Positions 1 through 8,150 are shown, numbered from the stretch's first letter. The stretch: 64,000 nt of DNA from Shewanella phaeophyticola (GCF_025398315.1 NZ_JAODOQ010000001.1:1550001-1614000); one strand, 5' to 3'. Notes: generated by a model from the letters alone, not told the origin. Translations and numbers: made by a program.

Positions 1-59
1 ATCACTTCTATGACACGCGGTAAACCCATCCCTGGGCGCTCTACGAAAACATCCATGTT
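1..59. repeat. 59-bp dispersed repeat, copy 1
   Basis: The first 59 bases recur identically at 17520-17578. In this copy the sequence runs on into a perfect hairpin at 44-63 (CGAAAACATCCATGTTTTCG, 8-bp arms, TCCA loop); the second copy breaks off inside the right arm. The rest of 1-180 shows no gene. Confidence 0.8.
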
Positions 60-63
60 TTCG
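44..63. repeat. Perfect hairpin with TCCA loop
   Basis: Arms CGAAAACA and TGTTTTCG enclose a TCCA loop. The same loop with different stems recurs at 9474-9592, so this belongs to a family of short palindromes that share the loop and not the stem. Confidence 0.7.
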
Positions 64-180
64 AAGGTCATAGCCGCGATTACATCCGCCTTATGGGTAT
101 CTTCGATTTAACGCATTTCTGGAGCTAAATTAGCTTTAGGGACAAGTAATTAAGTGTTTTTATAAACGTTTACCCTGACC

Positions 181-1510
181 CTGAGGGATCCCCACGAATT
201 TAATAGCATGCTTGTGGGTCCTTGATTAAACTTTGTAACGTCTTTATTCCTGCTAGCCAGTGAGACTTCAACAACCTCAAATACTTATCTCTGTAAGCTC
301 TTAATCCTATAAATTGGCTTGATAAAACATTACGATGTTTGATTGAATTCGCTTGGTATTGTCTATGCTTATCCGCTGCTTTAACTGCCAAACCTAGCAG
401 GTTCAACATAAATTGAGATAGACAGGCAATGAGCAGTAGAACGCTTAATTTATCCTTAATTCTACTGCCACTATCATTCATTTTTAGACCCGTTTTAACA
501 TCTCTAAAGCTTTCTTCTATCTGCATTCTAGTCGCATAAATTTTTACGACTCGTTTGGCTGTAGCACTTGAATGACAAAGTGATGTAGCAAGTAACCAAG
601 GCTCTTTTTCACGCTCTGCACTTGACCGAGATTGTTTGCTCCGTCTGGTTCTATCACCCGTTGCAGTTCTATCTTTTCTTCCTTTATCTGTACGTTTGAA
701 GATCACTAAGCGTGAACAGAAAGACGCCTGCTCACCTAAAATATACCCCAAGATTCTTAGCTCTTGCACTTGCTTGTATGTATAGCCTTTTGACTGGATA
801 CCAATGATGAACAATCGTTTTTCTACAATGTGTTCTGTTTCTGAATCGCCCCACATAATCCCAATCAAGTGACAGTATTTGTTTAAACCATGGTATTCGA
901 AATCCAGCATCAGTCACGATGATAGGCTTGCAGTCATTAGGTAGCATCGCCTTAAGTTTGGTCAAAAAGGATAGATGAGTTTTAGGCTTCTCTTTTTTGT
1001 TTAGCGGATGTATTTCTTCATAAAGTGTCAATGAGCGCCCTTGAGCCGCCAAAGATGCTCGAATGAGAAAATGCTGCTTACGGTCATCAAGATCTGACCA
1101 ATCGATATGAATAATGGGTTGCTTCATTTTCCCGACGAGCAAGCAGGTCATACGGGTATAAATGAACTCAATATCACGATGAAGATAAGGATTACTACAA
1201 AGCCTATCAACCCGCTTAATCTTATGTTTTTCCTTGGCTTTACTTTCAATATCACGGCCAAGCCCTGTGATTGATAATGCTCCACCATTCATTGAGCTTT
1301 CAATTGCAGAGAACAGACTTTGTCGGCGAGTTTTGTGCATTAACGGGGTGACAAGTGAGAGGCATTTTGATAAAACTTGTTTTGCATTCATGGCATTTAC
1401 TCGTGGTAATTTTTGTTTGGCGATAAATTTGATCACCAAATGCCATGAATGTTCCTCATTTTTTAACCTATCTCATTATTTTTATTCATTCTTTTGTGGG
1501 GATTCGTCAG
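181..1510 (-). mobile_element. IS4-family insertion sequence, copy 1 (inactivated)
   Basis: A 1330-bp element whose ends form an imperfect inverted repeat: CTGAGGGATCCCCACGAA at the left and, read inward from the right, CTGACGAATCCCCACAAA. The flanks carry a probable 9-bp target duplication with one mismatch (ACCCTGACC at 172-180, ACCCTGCCC at 1511-1519). It is two bases shorter than the second copy at 1824-3155, and those two bases are the frameshift in its transposase gene. The two copies lie in inverted orientation 313 bp apart. Confidence 0.9.
200..1439 (-). pseudogene. IS4-family transposase, frameshifted
   Basis: This is the DDE transposase of IS copy 1, nearly identical to the intact 413-residue copy at 1895-3136. 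The break is a T tract near 740: four Ts where the intact copy has six, so reading leaves the frame after the residues LGVYF. The N-terminal part (732-1439) holds the first acidic residues (DWSDLDD and TDAGFR). The C-terminal part (200-910) holds the Y-x2-R-x3-E-x6-K signature (YATRMQIEESFRDVK). The Ts form a slippery run, so programmed slippage is conceivable, but the other copy needs none; loss of two bases is the simpler reading. Confidence 0.9.
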
Positions 1511-1517
1511 ACCCTGC

Positions 1518-1570
1518 CCCCACTAAATTACTGACCCCACTAAATCCACTATGACCCCACTAAATCCACT
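1518..1570. repeat. Short degenerate tandem repeat
   Basis: CCCCACTAAAT occurs three times, starting at 1518, 1535 and 1555, separated by variants of TACTGA and CCACTATGA. It sits directly between IS copy 1 and the 3' end of the disrupted gene. No coding function is apparent. Confidence 0.65.
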
Positions 1571-1823
1571 AATTTCTGAATTTACTTCGAAAGGACATCT
1601 TCTGTTAGATATTTAATTTGTGCAATAACCATAAGCGTTTTTCCTAGAATGTCTCGGAAGTCAAAATATGATGATTCTTTAGAAATTATACTCTTAGTCC
1701 AAGCCATAAATTTCTCACGATGTTCCGTGTTATTTGTATGAGCAAGGTCGCCATAAAGAAAACCTTGGTAAATATCCCAGTTGGTCATCCTTTCACCATC
1801 GTAAATAAGTGATGAATCAGAGT

Positions 1824-3155
1824 CTGACGAATCCCCACAAAAGAATGAATAAAAATAATGAGATAGGTTAAAAAATGAGGAACATTCATGGCATTTGGTG
1901 ATCAAATTTATCGCCAAACAAAAATTACCACGAGTAAATGCCATGAATGCAAAACAAGTTTTATCAAAATGCCTCTCACTTGTCACCCCGTTAATGCACA
2001 AAACTCGCCGACAAAGTCTGTTCTCTGCAATTGAAAGCTCAATGAATGGTGGAGCATTATCAATCACAGGGCTTGGCCGTGATATTGAAAGTAAAGCCAA
2101 GGAAAAACATAAGATTAAGCGGGTTGATAGGCTTTGTAGTAATCCTTATCTTCATCGTGATATTGAGTTCATTTATACCCGTATGACCTGCTTGCTCGTC
2201 GGGAAAATGAAGCAACCCATTATTCATATCGATTGGTCAGATCTTGATGACCGTAAGCAGCATTTTCTCATTCGAGCATCTTTGGCGGCTCAAGGGCGCT
2301 CATTGACACTTTATGAAGAAATACATCCGCTAAACAAAAAAGAGAAGCCTAAAACTCATCTATCCTTTTTGACCAAACTTAAGGCGATGCTACCTAATGA
2401 CTGCAAGCCTATCATCGTGACTGATGCTGGATTTCGAATACCATGGTTTAAACAAATACTGTCACTTGATTGGGATTATGTGGGGCGATTCAGAAACAGA
2501 ACACATTGTAGAAAAACGATTGTTCATCATTGGTATCCAGTCAAAAGGCTATACATACAAGCAAGTGCAAGAGCTAAGAATCTTGGGGTATATTTTTTAG
2601 GTGAGCAGGCGTCTTTCTGTTCACGCTTAGTGATCTTCAAACGTACAGATAAAGGAAGAAAAGATAGAACTGCAACGGGTGATAGAACCAGACGGAGCAA
2701 ACAATCTCGGTCAAGTGCAGAGCGTGAAAAAGAGCCTTGGTTACTTGCTACATCACTTTGTCATTCAAGTGCTACAGCCAAACGAGTCGTAAAAATTTAT
2801 GCGACTAGAATGCAGATAGAAGAAAGCTTTAGAGATGTTAAAACGGGTCTAAAAATGAATGATAGTGGCAGTAGAATTAAGGATAAATTAAGCGTTCTAC
2901 TGCTCATTGCCTGTCTATCTCAATTTATGTTGAACCTGCTAGGTTTGGCAGTTAAAGCAGCGGATAAGCATAGACAATACCAAGCGAATTCAATCAAACA
3001 TCGTAATGTTTTATCAAGCCAATTTATAGGATTAAGAGCTTACAGAGATAAGTATTTGAGGTTGTTGAAGTCTCACTGGCTAGCAGGAATAAAGACGTTA
3101 CAAAGTTTAATCAACGACCTACAAGCATGCTATTAAATTCGTGGGGATCCCTCAG
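1824..3155 (+). mobile_element. IS4-family insertion sequence, copy 2 (intact)
   Basis: A 1332-bp element with the same imperfect 18-bp terminal inverted repeats as copy 1. It is flanked by an exact 9-bp direct duplication AATCAGAGT (1815-1823 and 3156-3164), which fits IS4-family transposition and shows the insertion point inside the minus-strand gene at 1582-3481. The exact duplication and intact transposase suggest a recent insertion. Confidence 0.95.
1895..3136 (+). CDS. IS4-family transposase
   Basis: Intact 413-residue DDE transposase that catalyses cut-and-paste movement of its IS. Acidic residues are visible in IHIDWSDLDD (about residue 110) and IIVTDAGFR (about 175). The IS4 signature Y-x2-R-x3-E-x6-K is in YATRMQIEESFRDVK (about 305). 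The open frame begins with GTG at 1895; an internal ATG at 1943 (MNAKQVLSK) is an equally plausible start because no clear ribosome-binding site decides between them. The stop lies 19 bp before the right inverted repeat, the usual packing for this family. Confidence 0.93.
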   Translation: MVIKFIAKQKLPRVNAMNAKQVLSKCLSLVTPLMHKTRRQSLFSAIESSMNGGALSITGLGRDIESKAKEKHKIKRVDRLCSNPYLHRDIEFIYTRMTCLLVGKMKQPIIHIDWSDLDDRKQHFLIRASLAAQGRSLTLYEEIHPLNKKEKPKTHLSFLTKLKAMLPNDCKPIIVTDAGFRIPWFKQILSLDWDYVGRFRNRTHCRKTIVHHWYPVKRLYIQASARAKNLGVYFLGEQASFCSRLVIFKRTDKGRKDRTATGDRTRRSKQSRSSAEREKEPWLLATSLCHSSATAKRVVKIYATRMQIEESFRDVKTGLKMNDSGSRIKDKLSVLLLIACLSQFMLNLLGLAVKAADKHRQYQANSIKHRNVLSSQFIGLRAYRDKYLRLLKSHWLAGIKTLQSLINDLQACY

Positions 3156-3486
3156 AATCAGAGTCCCAATACTTTTTAATCCAAGCCTGCATCTCTATTA
3201 AGGCTTCTAACTTATTACCATCCGCTTTAAGTTCTTTGAAATGAGAATGTAAATTATTGACACGGAAGTGTTCGTTTCTTTGAAAGAACAATCTATGCGT
3301 CAAAAGAAATGCATCAAGTTCTTCGTCAGTTGGTACCTACGTAATTTATTACTGCTGATCCAATTGTGACTTTATGCTCCTTTTGCATTTGCCTCGAAAA
3401 TGAGCTGGCAATAAGTTTGTCTGCTTTGGCAACGAATAACTCAAGTACTTCTTTAGAATGCATAGCTAACCCTAGATTCATATAGC

Positions 3487-3632
3487 GAGGCTGTAGAATT
3501 ACTCTAACAGTCAAATTCAATTAAAAAAATGAGCTCCTCAAATCAATCCTAAGCGTTTTTAATGCACTAGGTAGTGCATTTGGAACACTAAAAAATTCTA
3601 TTTTTCAATAAAAATAGAAATTCTACAGCCTC
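3487..3632. repeat. Nested palindrome block in a cassette leader
   Basis: GAGGCTGTAGAATT (3487-3500) is exactly complementary to AATTCTACAGCCTC (3619-3632). Inside are two further hairpins: ATGCACTA/TAGTGCAT around 3565-3585 and TTCTATTTTT/AAAAATAGAA around 3597-3620. The block lies between an attC site and the start of the disrupted gene. A related GTAGAATTACTC stretch recurs near 7005 upstream of another cassette gene. Confidence 0.6.
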
Positions 3633-3721
3633 AACGCCCTAAAAAGGGGCAAAAATTGTTGGCTAAAATGCTAAGGGACGAAAACAGCTAACTATTTTTA
3701 TCCTTATTTATTAGCTTGTTA
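3632..3721 (-). other. attC recombination site
   Basis: On the minus strand the segment begins CATAACAAGC just at the stop of the gene at 3719 and ends GGGCGTTGAGG, with GCCCCTTTTTAGGGC next to the end. This is the expected layout of an integron attC site: AAC-type core, imperfect internal symmetry, GTT-type core. It marks the 3' end of the cassette that carries 3719-3973. Confidence 0.7.
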
Positions 3722-3973
3722 TGTGGCTGTGCTTCGAGAGCTTACAATTGCAAACCAGAAAAAACCAATACCTACAAGTACAACACCTAAAGCTGACCGC
3801 TCTATTTGAATACTACTAACATAAATAAATGGTAATGCGCCCATAGCAATTGAAACCAATAGATATAAGCCTCGTTGCTTGCCGTTTGATAAATAAATTC
3901 GTTTCCGCCACTTATTCAAGGCAAGCGTGCCAATGGGCAAATAAGCTAACATAAAGATTTCAAAAATACCCAT
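3719..3973 (-). CDS. Small integral membrane protein, hypothetical
   Basis: 84 residues with three hydrophobic stretches, roughly residues 3-20, 34-52 and 61-77, separated by a basic loop (NKWRKRIYLSNGKQR). It is therefore predicted to be an inner-membrane protein. No family is recognised. It stands alone between an attC site and a short TAACAAG repeat, with its stop codon merging into the attC site, as is usual for integron cassettes. Function unknown. Confidence 0.6.
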   Translation of the reverse strand: MGIFEIFMLAYLPIGTLALNKWRKRIYLSNGKQRGLYLLVSIAMGALPFIYVSSIQIERSALGVVLVGIGFFWFAIVSSRSTAT

Positions 3974-4007
3974 ATCTCCAAGCCACGAAATGGCTGATGT
4001 AAAATGT

Positions 4008-4028
4008 ACTTGTTACTTGTTACTTGTT
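4008..4028. repeat. Triple TAACAAG heptamer at a cassette boundary
   Basis: ACTTGTT is repeated three times without interruption (TAACAAG on the cassette strand). This is the start motif of the neighbouring attC sites, and the first copy overlaps the stop codon of the gene at 4027. No full attC site follows, so the boundary looks like an attC remnant reduced or slipped to its core. Confidence 0.7.
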
Positions 4029-4359
4029 ACATGTTAGTGAGCGATGAGTCATGCCATACATCCTCATAATCATCAGCTATTAAAAATCTATACCCTGGGG
4101 GTAATGCTAAATATTGTTCTATTTCTGGTAAGTATTCTTTTATATGGCTCACGAGTAGCGGTTTAAAAAATTCAGTTTCTTGGCTCATTTCTTCACCGCA
4201 CCAAATATACCAGCCGCACGTTCCATTCTCTGATTTATGACGTAATCCATTAATTGGGAGTTTGCCTAGCGTCTCGATAGCAAGCCCAAGCTTCTCTGCT
4301 TCAGAACAAGGTATAAAGTTGGCTTTGTATTTTTCGCATACTTTCTTTTGACTAGCCAC
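4027..4359 (-). CDS. Imm33-like immunity-type protein, lone cassette gene
   Basis: 110 residues starting at a GTG preceded by AAGGAA at good spacing; the longer frame from 4392 would need a TTG start inside the attC site. The central and C-terminal part (NGLRHKSENGTCGWYIWCGEE about residue 42, FFKPLLVSHIKEYLPEIEQYL about 68, LPPGYRFLIADDYEDVW about 90) resembles small proteins annotated as Imm33-like immunity proteins. If so it would neutralise a secreted or contact-dependent toxin. No toxin gene lies nearby, so it would be an orphan immunity cassette. The family call is from memory of the motif. Confidence 0.55.
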   Translation of the reverse strand: MASQKKVCEKYKANFIPCSEAEKLGLAIETLGKLPINGLRHKSENGTCGWYIWCGEEMSQETEFFKPLLVSHIKEYLPEIEQYLALPPGYRFLIADDYEDVWHDSSLTNM

Positions 4360-4378
4360 GATATTCCTTAAGACATGT

Positions 4379-5044
4379 AACGCTAACAGCAAGCGCCGCT
4401 TTTAGGCGTCGCTTTGGCTGTTCTTGTGTACGCCCAGCATGGGCATGAACTAATGAGGTGAAAGTCCTCTGTAGGAAGATCACCGTTACTCTTTCTAAAA
4501 GAGAATAACATACTGTTATTAAACGTTAACTACTAGCGAATGGCAAGGGCTTAATCGCAAGGTTTTGTCTGGAGGAAGCCGCTAGCCTTCTTATGATAAA
4601 GAATGCGGGCTGATGAACAAGAACATCATATGAGGCGTAGGTTAGGGATGAACTGGCAGCGTTTGCCCCGCGAAGTGTTTTGGATATCACAAGTAAAGGC
4701 TCTGGGACACAGAAAATATTGAGTAATGCCAAGCTCGAATAAACAAGCTCGAATAAATAGTGAAGAAAGCAGGATTATAGTCACTAAAAGATGGATGGAT
4801 CGCAGTTCAATATTGTAATAACTAGCTAACCAGAAAGTGAGTTAGGTCATTTTTTAAAAAGAGTAAATGAATCGCCCTCGGCAACATGCTCCTGCGTTGC
4901 TCTACCTCCTGAATCTGACCGCCATGGATTGCGGGAATGCCATGTTGATGCTTGGAGCATCATTGGCCATTCAGTCGTGTGCGGAGCCGCATGCAGGGTT
5001 GTGTGGGGGCTGGAGGCTAGATACCTCCGGCTAGCCGACTAGTT
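4379..5044 (-). other. attC site interrupted by group II intron 1
   Basis: Removing the intron (4428-5039) rejoins a compact attC. On the minus strand it begins CTAACAAGAACAGC and ends GCTGTTAGCGTTA. Internal arms CAAAGCG and CGCTTG can pair around a short loop. The break falls inside the conserved TTGT/TAG core, the known target of IIC-attC introns. Confidence 0.65.
4428..5039 (+). mobile_element. ORF-less group II intron (IIC-attC type), copy 1
   Basis: A 612-bp sequence starting GTACGCCCAGCATGGGCATG, followed by GGTGAAAGTCCTC (typical group II domain I start), and ending in GTGCGGAGCCGCATGCAGGG (domain V-like) and a GAGGCTAGATACCTC hairpin (domain VI-like), then AGCCGAC. It lies in an attC core and runs opposite to the cassette genes, the orientation known for class C attC-targeting introns. 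No reverse transcriptase/maturase frame is present, so any movement would need a maturase in trans. Confidence 0.75.
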
Positions 5045-5147
5045 TTAAAATAACTTATCAAGCATGGTTAATTGTTACAACCATATTGAAATCTCTTTTC
5101 AGGGGAAAATCGATTTCTTTTATAACGAAATTCACACTTTAGTCCTG

Positions 5148-5726
5148 CTACATTCCATTTCCAGGTGTAATCACCTTCATTAAACCTATTCTCAGGGAGC
5201 CAAAGCCTCTACTTGATAATATGCTAATAATCTTGCTATCACTTAGATCCAAAAAAGGATGTGAATTAGCATCATCGTTATATACTGCTTTCTTCACAAA
5301 AAATAATTTATAGTCTTTGGATACAGAAAATAGATATTCTAAGCTCTCATCCGTTAATAATACTTTTTCCAAATTAACATCAGGTTCATTAACTAATTTT
5401 TTGATATCAATTCCATGAAAACTACTTTTTTGAACCCCAGAAAGAACCTGACTAAATTTATCAAATTTTAATGATTCTAAGTAGTGCTCGATGCTTTTGG
5501 AATCATAACCTTGAAGTGGTTTTATTTTTTTATTAACAGAAGCTAAATTAGAAACATCATTAGATTGAGGCTCCCTTTTATTTAATTTCTCTTCCGTGCC
5601 TGAATCAGTCAAGCAAGGCATATCACTATATGTGACTTTACCGCTTGAATCTTTACATTTAAAAATATCTGACGCTGTCCCTAAAAATGAAATAGAACAT
5701 AGCCCAATTATTAGCATTTTTCTCAT
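5148..5726 (-). CDS. DUF4124-type exported protein, hypothetical
   Basis: 192 residues. A signal peptide (MRKMLIIGLCSISFLGTAS) is followed by a short DUF4124-like domain, IFKCKDSSGKVTYSDMPC (about residues 21-38), with the two cysteines usual for that domain. The remainder is charged and of unknown fold. DUF4124 proteins are periplasmic or envelope proteins of uncertain role. The gene forms one cassette between two intron-split attC sites; the start ATG is preceded by AAAGGATAC. Function unknown. Confidence 0.7.
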   Translation of the reverse strand: MRKMLIIGLCSISFLGTASDIFKCKDSSGKVTYSDMPCLTDSGTEEKLNKREPQSNDVSNLASVNKKIKPLQGYDSKSIEHYLESLKFDKFSQVLSGVQKSSFHGIDIKKLVNEPDVNLEKVLLTDESLEYLFSVSKDYKLFFVKKAVYNDDANSHPFLDLSDSKIISILSSRGFGSLRIGLMKVITPGNGM

Positions 5727-5740
5727 ACGTATCCTTTAAA

Positions 5741-6556
5741 ACTAGCGCTCGCTTAAGGGGCGCAAAACGTAGCGGCTATTTGGTTAAACTTGGGCGAAGC
5801 ACCAAAACAAATTGCCGTGTAGTTTTGGTGTCCCAGTGAGCTTGCGAGCGACTTGATGCGCTTGTATACGCCCAGCATGGGCATGAACTAATGAGGTGAA
5901 AGTCCTCTGTAGGAAGGTCACCGTTACTCTTATTAATTGGAGAATAACATACTGTTATTAAACGTTAACTACTAGCGAATGGCAAGGGCTTAATCGCGAT
6001 GTTTGATCTGGAGGAAGCCGCTAGCCTTTTTATGATAAAGAATGCGAGCCGATGAACAAGAACATCATATGAGGCTTAGGCTAGAGATCAGTTAGCAAGG
6101 GCTGCCCCGCAGAACATGGGTACAAGACGACGAAACAAAAAACCATGACACCCATTTTTAAGCAGCTGTTGCTTGTGGAAAGGCCTACCTCACGAAGTGT
6201 TTTGGGTATCACAAGTAAAGACCCTTGGCGTAGCTCGACTCTTGTTTTCAGTGATGATTATGGACACTGAAAAATATTGAGTAATACCAAGCTCGAATAA
6301 ACAAGCTCGAGTAAATAGTGAAGAAAGCAGGATTATATTCACTAAGAGATGGATGGATCGCAGTTCATTATTGTAATAAATAGCGAACCACAAAGTGGTT
6401 AAGTCATTTCTTTAAAGAGAGTAAATGAACCGCCATGGACGGAGGGAATGCCATGTTGATGCCTGGAGCATCATTGGCCATTCAGTCGTGTGCGGAGCCG
6501 CATGCAGGGTTGTGTGGGGGCTGGAGGCTAGAAACCTTCGGCTAGCCGATTAGGCT
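5741..6556 (-). other. attC site interrupted by group II intron 2
   Basis: Without the intron (5866-6550) the minus strand reads CCTAACAAGCGCATCAAGTCG and ends CGCCCCTTAAGCGAGCGC. The two arms match imperfectly around a spacer of about 90 nt. The split lies in the TTGT/TAGG core. This is the clearest intron-in-attC example in the window. Confidence 0.75.
5866..6550 (+). mobile_element. ORF-less group II intron (IIC-attC type), copy 2
   Basis: A 685-bp relative of copy 1: start ATACGCCCAGCATGGGC, GGTGAAAGTCCTC, then the same inner segments and the same domain V/VI-like end, finishing AGCCGAT. It differs by a 70-bp stretch near 6112-6185 absent from copy 1 and lacks a segment of copy 1 near 4876-4930. 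No maturase frame is present. Joining the flanks restores an attC core, so both termini appear intact. Confidence 0.75.
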
Positions 6557-6575
6557 CGCATTTACTCGCAGGTAT

Positions 6576-6962
6576 TCATTGGCCAACAGGTGGTTGCCAT
6601 AATTCTACCTTGTTTCCCTCTGGATCTATTACCCATGCAAACTTTCCGTATTCGGAGTCATCAACCTTATCAAGGACATTGCAACCTTCTTCTTTAAGTA
6701 CTTTAATTAACGAAAGAAGGTCATCTACACGGTAATTGATCATAAACGAAGAGTTGCTTGGAGCAAACTGTTCTCCTTGATCTGAACCAATTGACCAAAT
6801 GGTGGTACCTCCAGTGGGTTTGCCATCCGAATCTGTCCAGTTAAAAGAAGTACCGCCCCATTCTTGAACATCGATGCCGAGGTGACGCTTGTACCAAGCA
6901 TGCAGTACCGTCGCATCTTTTGCCTTGAAAAATATTCCTCCAATACCAGTAACTCGTTTCAT
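6576..6962 (-). CDS. VOC-family (glyoxalase/bleomycin resistance-like) protein
   Basis: 128 residues from the ATG at 6962, chosen because GGAGG lies seven bases upstream. It has the two beta-alpha-beta-beta-beta halves of the VOC fold: N-terminal VTGIGGIFFKAKDATVLHAWY with LGIDV, and C-terminal DPEGNKVELWQP (about residues 113-124), the usual metal-ligand Glu region. VOC proteins are metal-dependent lyases, dioxygenases or drug-binding resistance proteins; the substrate cannot be told here. It occupies a single cassette. Confidence 0.85.
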   Translation of the reverse strand: MKRVTGIGGIFFKAKDATVLHAWYKRHLGIDVQEWGGTSFNWTDSDGKPTGGTTIWSIGSDQGEQFAPSNSSFMINYRVDDLLSLIKVLKEEGCNVLDKVDDSEYGKFAWVIDPEGNKVELWQPPVGQ

Positions 6963-7157
6963 GTGAACCTCCAATGATGATTGCCTTGCGGCCAAACCAG
7001 TCTGTAGAATTACTCGTTTTTAAATTTATTTTGATTAATGAATAAACAATATCTGAGTTTATATTTTGATTCAATTATTTAGTGGTGTTTAGATTATTAT
7101 TTAACATGCAGTTTTGTTGATTTTTTAGTGCGCTTTAGGGGTAATTGAGGCGGGTTT

Positions 7158-7425
7158 GAAGAGTTTTGGATATCACAAGCAAAGGCCCTGGGACACAGAA
7201 CATATTGAGTAATGCCAAGCTCGAATAAACAAGCTCGAATAAATAGTGAAGAAAGCAGGATTATATTCACTAAAATATGGATGGATCGCAGTTCATTATT
7301 GTAATAACTAGCTAACCAGAAAGTGAGTTAGGTCATTTTTTAAAAAGAGTAAATGAACCGCCCTGTGCGGAGCCGCATGCAGGGTGGTGTGGGAGCTGGA
7401 GGTTAGATACCTCTGGCTACCCGAT
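7158..7425 (+). mobile_element. Group II intron copy 3, 5'-truncated
   Basis: Homology to copies 1 and 2 begins near GAGTTTTGGATATCACAAG and runs to the domain V/VI-like end (GAGCCGCATGCAGGG, GAGGTTAGATACCTC, CCCGAT). The 5' domain I part is missing, and a middle block present in copy 2 is deleted. It ends immediately before the next cassette stop. With the 5' end lost it is a dead fragment. Confidence 0.75.
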
Positions 7426-7434
7426 TATAGCCAC

Positions 7435-7719
7435 CTAATCTATTTTCGGTTTTTCTTTTGTGACAGTTGAAATTAGTAATGGGGTAGCGATACCTAAGTG
7501 AACTGCCATGAATTCATTAATATTAATGCCAATTTTTTGATATAAGACAACTGTAGCTCCGCCAAGTAAAACCATGATTAAAGTGACAATCCAGTAGTAC
7601 CAAGAGGTAACCCAAACAGGCTTTTTCCCTTTAGCAAGATGCCTCAAATTATAGAGAGCTAATACTTCAGGTAAGGAACCACCTATAACACCATAAAAAA
7701 ATGCCTCGTTAAGGGTCAC
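7435..7719 (-). CDS. Small membrane protein, hypothetical
   Basis: 94 residues with hydrophobic segments at about 5-20, 40-60 and 72-86 and a basic loop (RHLAKGKKP). It is predicted to lie in the inner membrane. Its start overlaps the stop of the upstream gene (position 7719 is shared), so the pair forms a two-gene cassette with coupled translation. No family is recognised. Confidence 0.6.
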   Translation of the reverse strand: MTLNEAFFYGVIGGSLPEVLALYNLRHLAKGKKPVWVTSWYYWIVTLIMVLLGGATVVLYQKIGININEFMAVHLGIATPLLISTVTKEKPKID

Positions 7720-8021
7720 TACGAATCCCCCAATTTTTCAGCGTTCATTGCCCTGAATGCTGTATAGAAATCTCTAATAACTGAACGTCTGTGTTTTAAA
7801 GTGTACAAATCTTTTCCAGATTTTGATTTCATAACAGAATGTCTTATTCTTTTGTCAGAATTTAGCACCCCTTTCACCAAGTCAACTCTCACGCTCACAG
7901 CTTTAGAAATGCCTTCGGCGGTTCTATAATCCCAGCGATTATCTTCCAGTGCTTTAATGACCTTGGCTTTAACTTCTTCCGAGCTACGATTTCTAGAGGT
8001 CTTAGCCTTTTGATATTTCAT
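7719..8021 (-). CDS. Small basic protein, hypothetical
   Basis: 100 residues from the ATG at 8021, preceded by AGGTGA; the frame also allows a GTG nine bases earlier. The sequence is basic (YQKAKTSRNRSSEEVKAKVIKAL, TLKHRRSVIRDFY) and looks like a small helix-turn-helix or winged-helix protein (EGISKAVSVRVDLVKGVLN about 40-58). That fold is an inference only. It is the first gene of the cassette, starting about 20 bp after an intact attC site, and is coupled to the membrane protein downstream. Confidence 0.55.
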   Translation of the reverse strand: MKYQKAKTSRNRSSEEVKAKVIKALEDNRWDYRTAEGISKAVSVRVDLVKGVLNSDKRIRHSVMKSKSGKDLYTLKHRRSVIRDFYTAFRAMNAEKLGDS

Positions 8022-8037
8022 AATGCTCACCTATAGC

Positions 8038-8150
8038 TATAACGCCCGCATAACGGGCAAAATACGTAGGCTACAATACCAAGCCAAGCTCAGGGAGCCT
8101 ACGAGTTTTTGTCCCTTGCGAGCGCAGCGAGTGTTAATGCGTTTGTTAGG
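8038..8150 (-). other. Intact attC recombination site
   Basis: On the minus strand it starts CCTAACAAACGCATTAAC and ends GTTATGCGGGCGTTATAGC. The outer arms pair imperfectly, and inner arms (TCGTAGGCTCCCTG and TAGCCTACG) extend the symmetry. Its first bases contain the stop codon of the gene at 8146. It is the best-preserved attC here and supports the cassette interpretation of the region. Confidence 0.85.

Larger units (their letters stand above)
1582..3481 (-). pseudogene. Cassette-type hypothetical protein, split by IS copy 2 and frameshifted
   Basis: Removing the IS at 1824-3155 with one copy of its 9-bp duplication joins two parts of a minus-strand gene. The 5' part reads MNLGLAMHSKEVLELF and later TDEELDAFLLTHRLFFQ, ending WIKKYWDSDS; the 3' part continues SLIYDGERMTNWDIY and ends YLTEDVLSK. 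A second lesion lies near 3330: one frame ends at VINYVGTN-stop while the next resumes at PTDEELDAF, so a base was lost or gained. The family is not recognised. The position at the downstream end of the minus-strand cassette array suggests it was a gene cassette. It is certainly non-functional as sequenced. Confidence 0.75.

Noticed and set aside
740..750. Programmed frameshift in IS copy 1
   Set aside because: The intact copy encodes the whole transposase in one frame, so IS4-type expression does not need a shift.
4526..4732. Open frames within the intron copies (also 6190-6393)
   Set aside because: They lie across conserved RNA-structure segments, have no maturase motifs and differ between copies.
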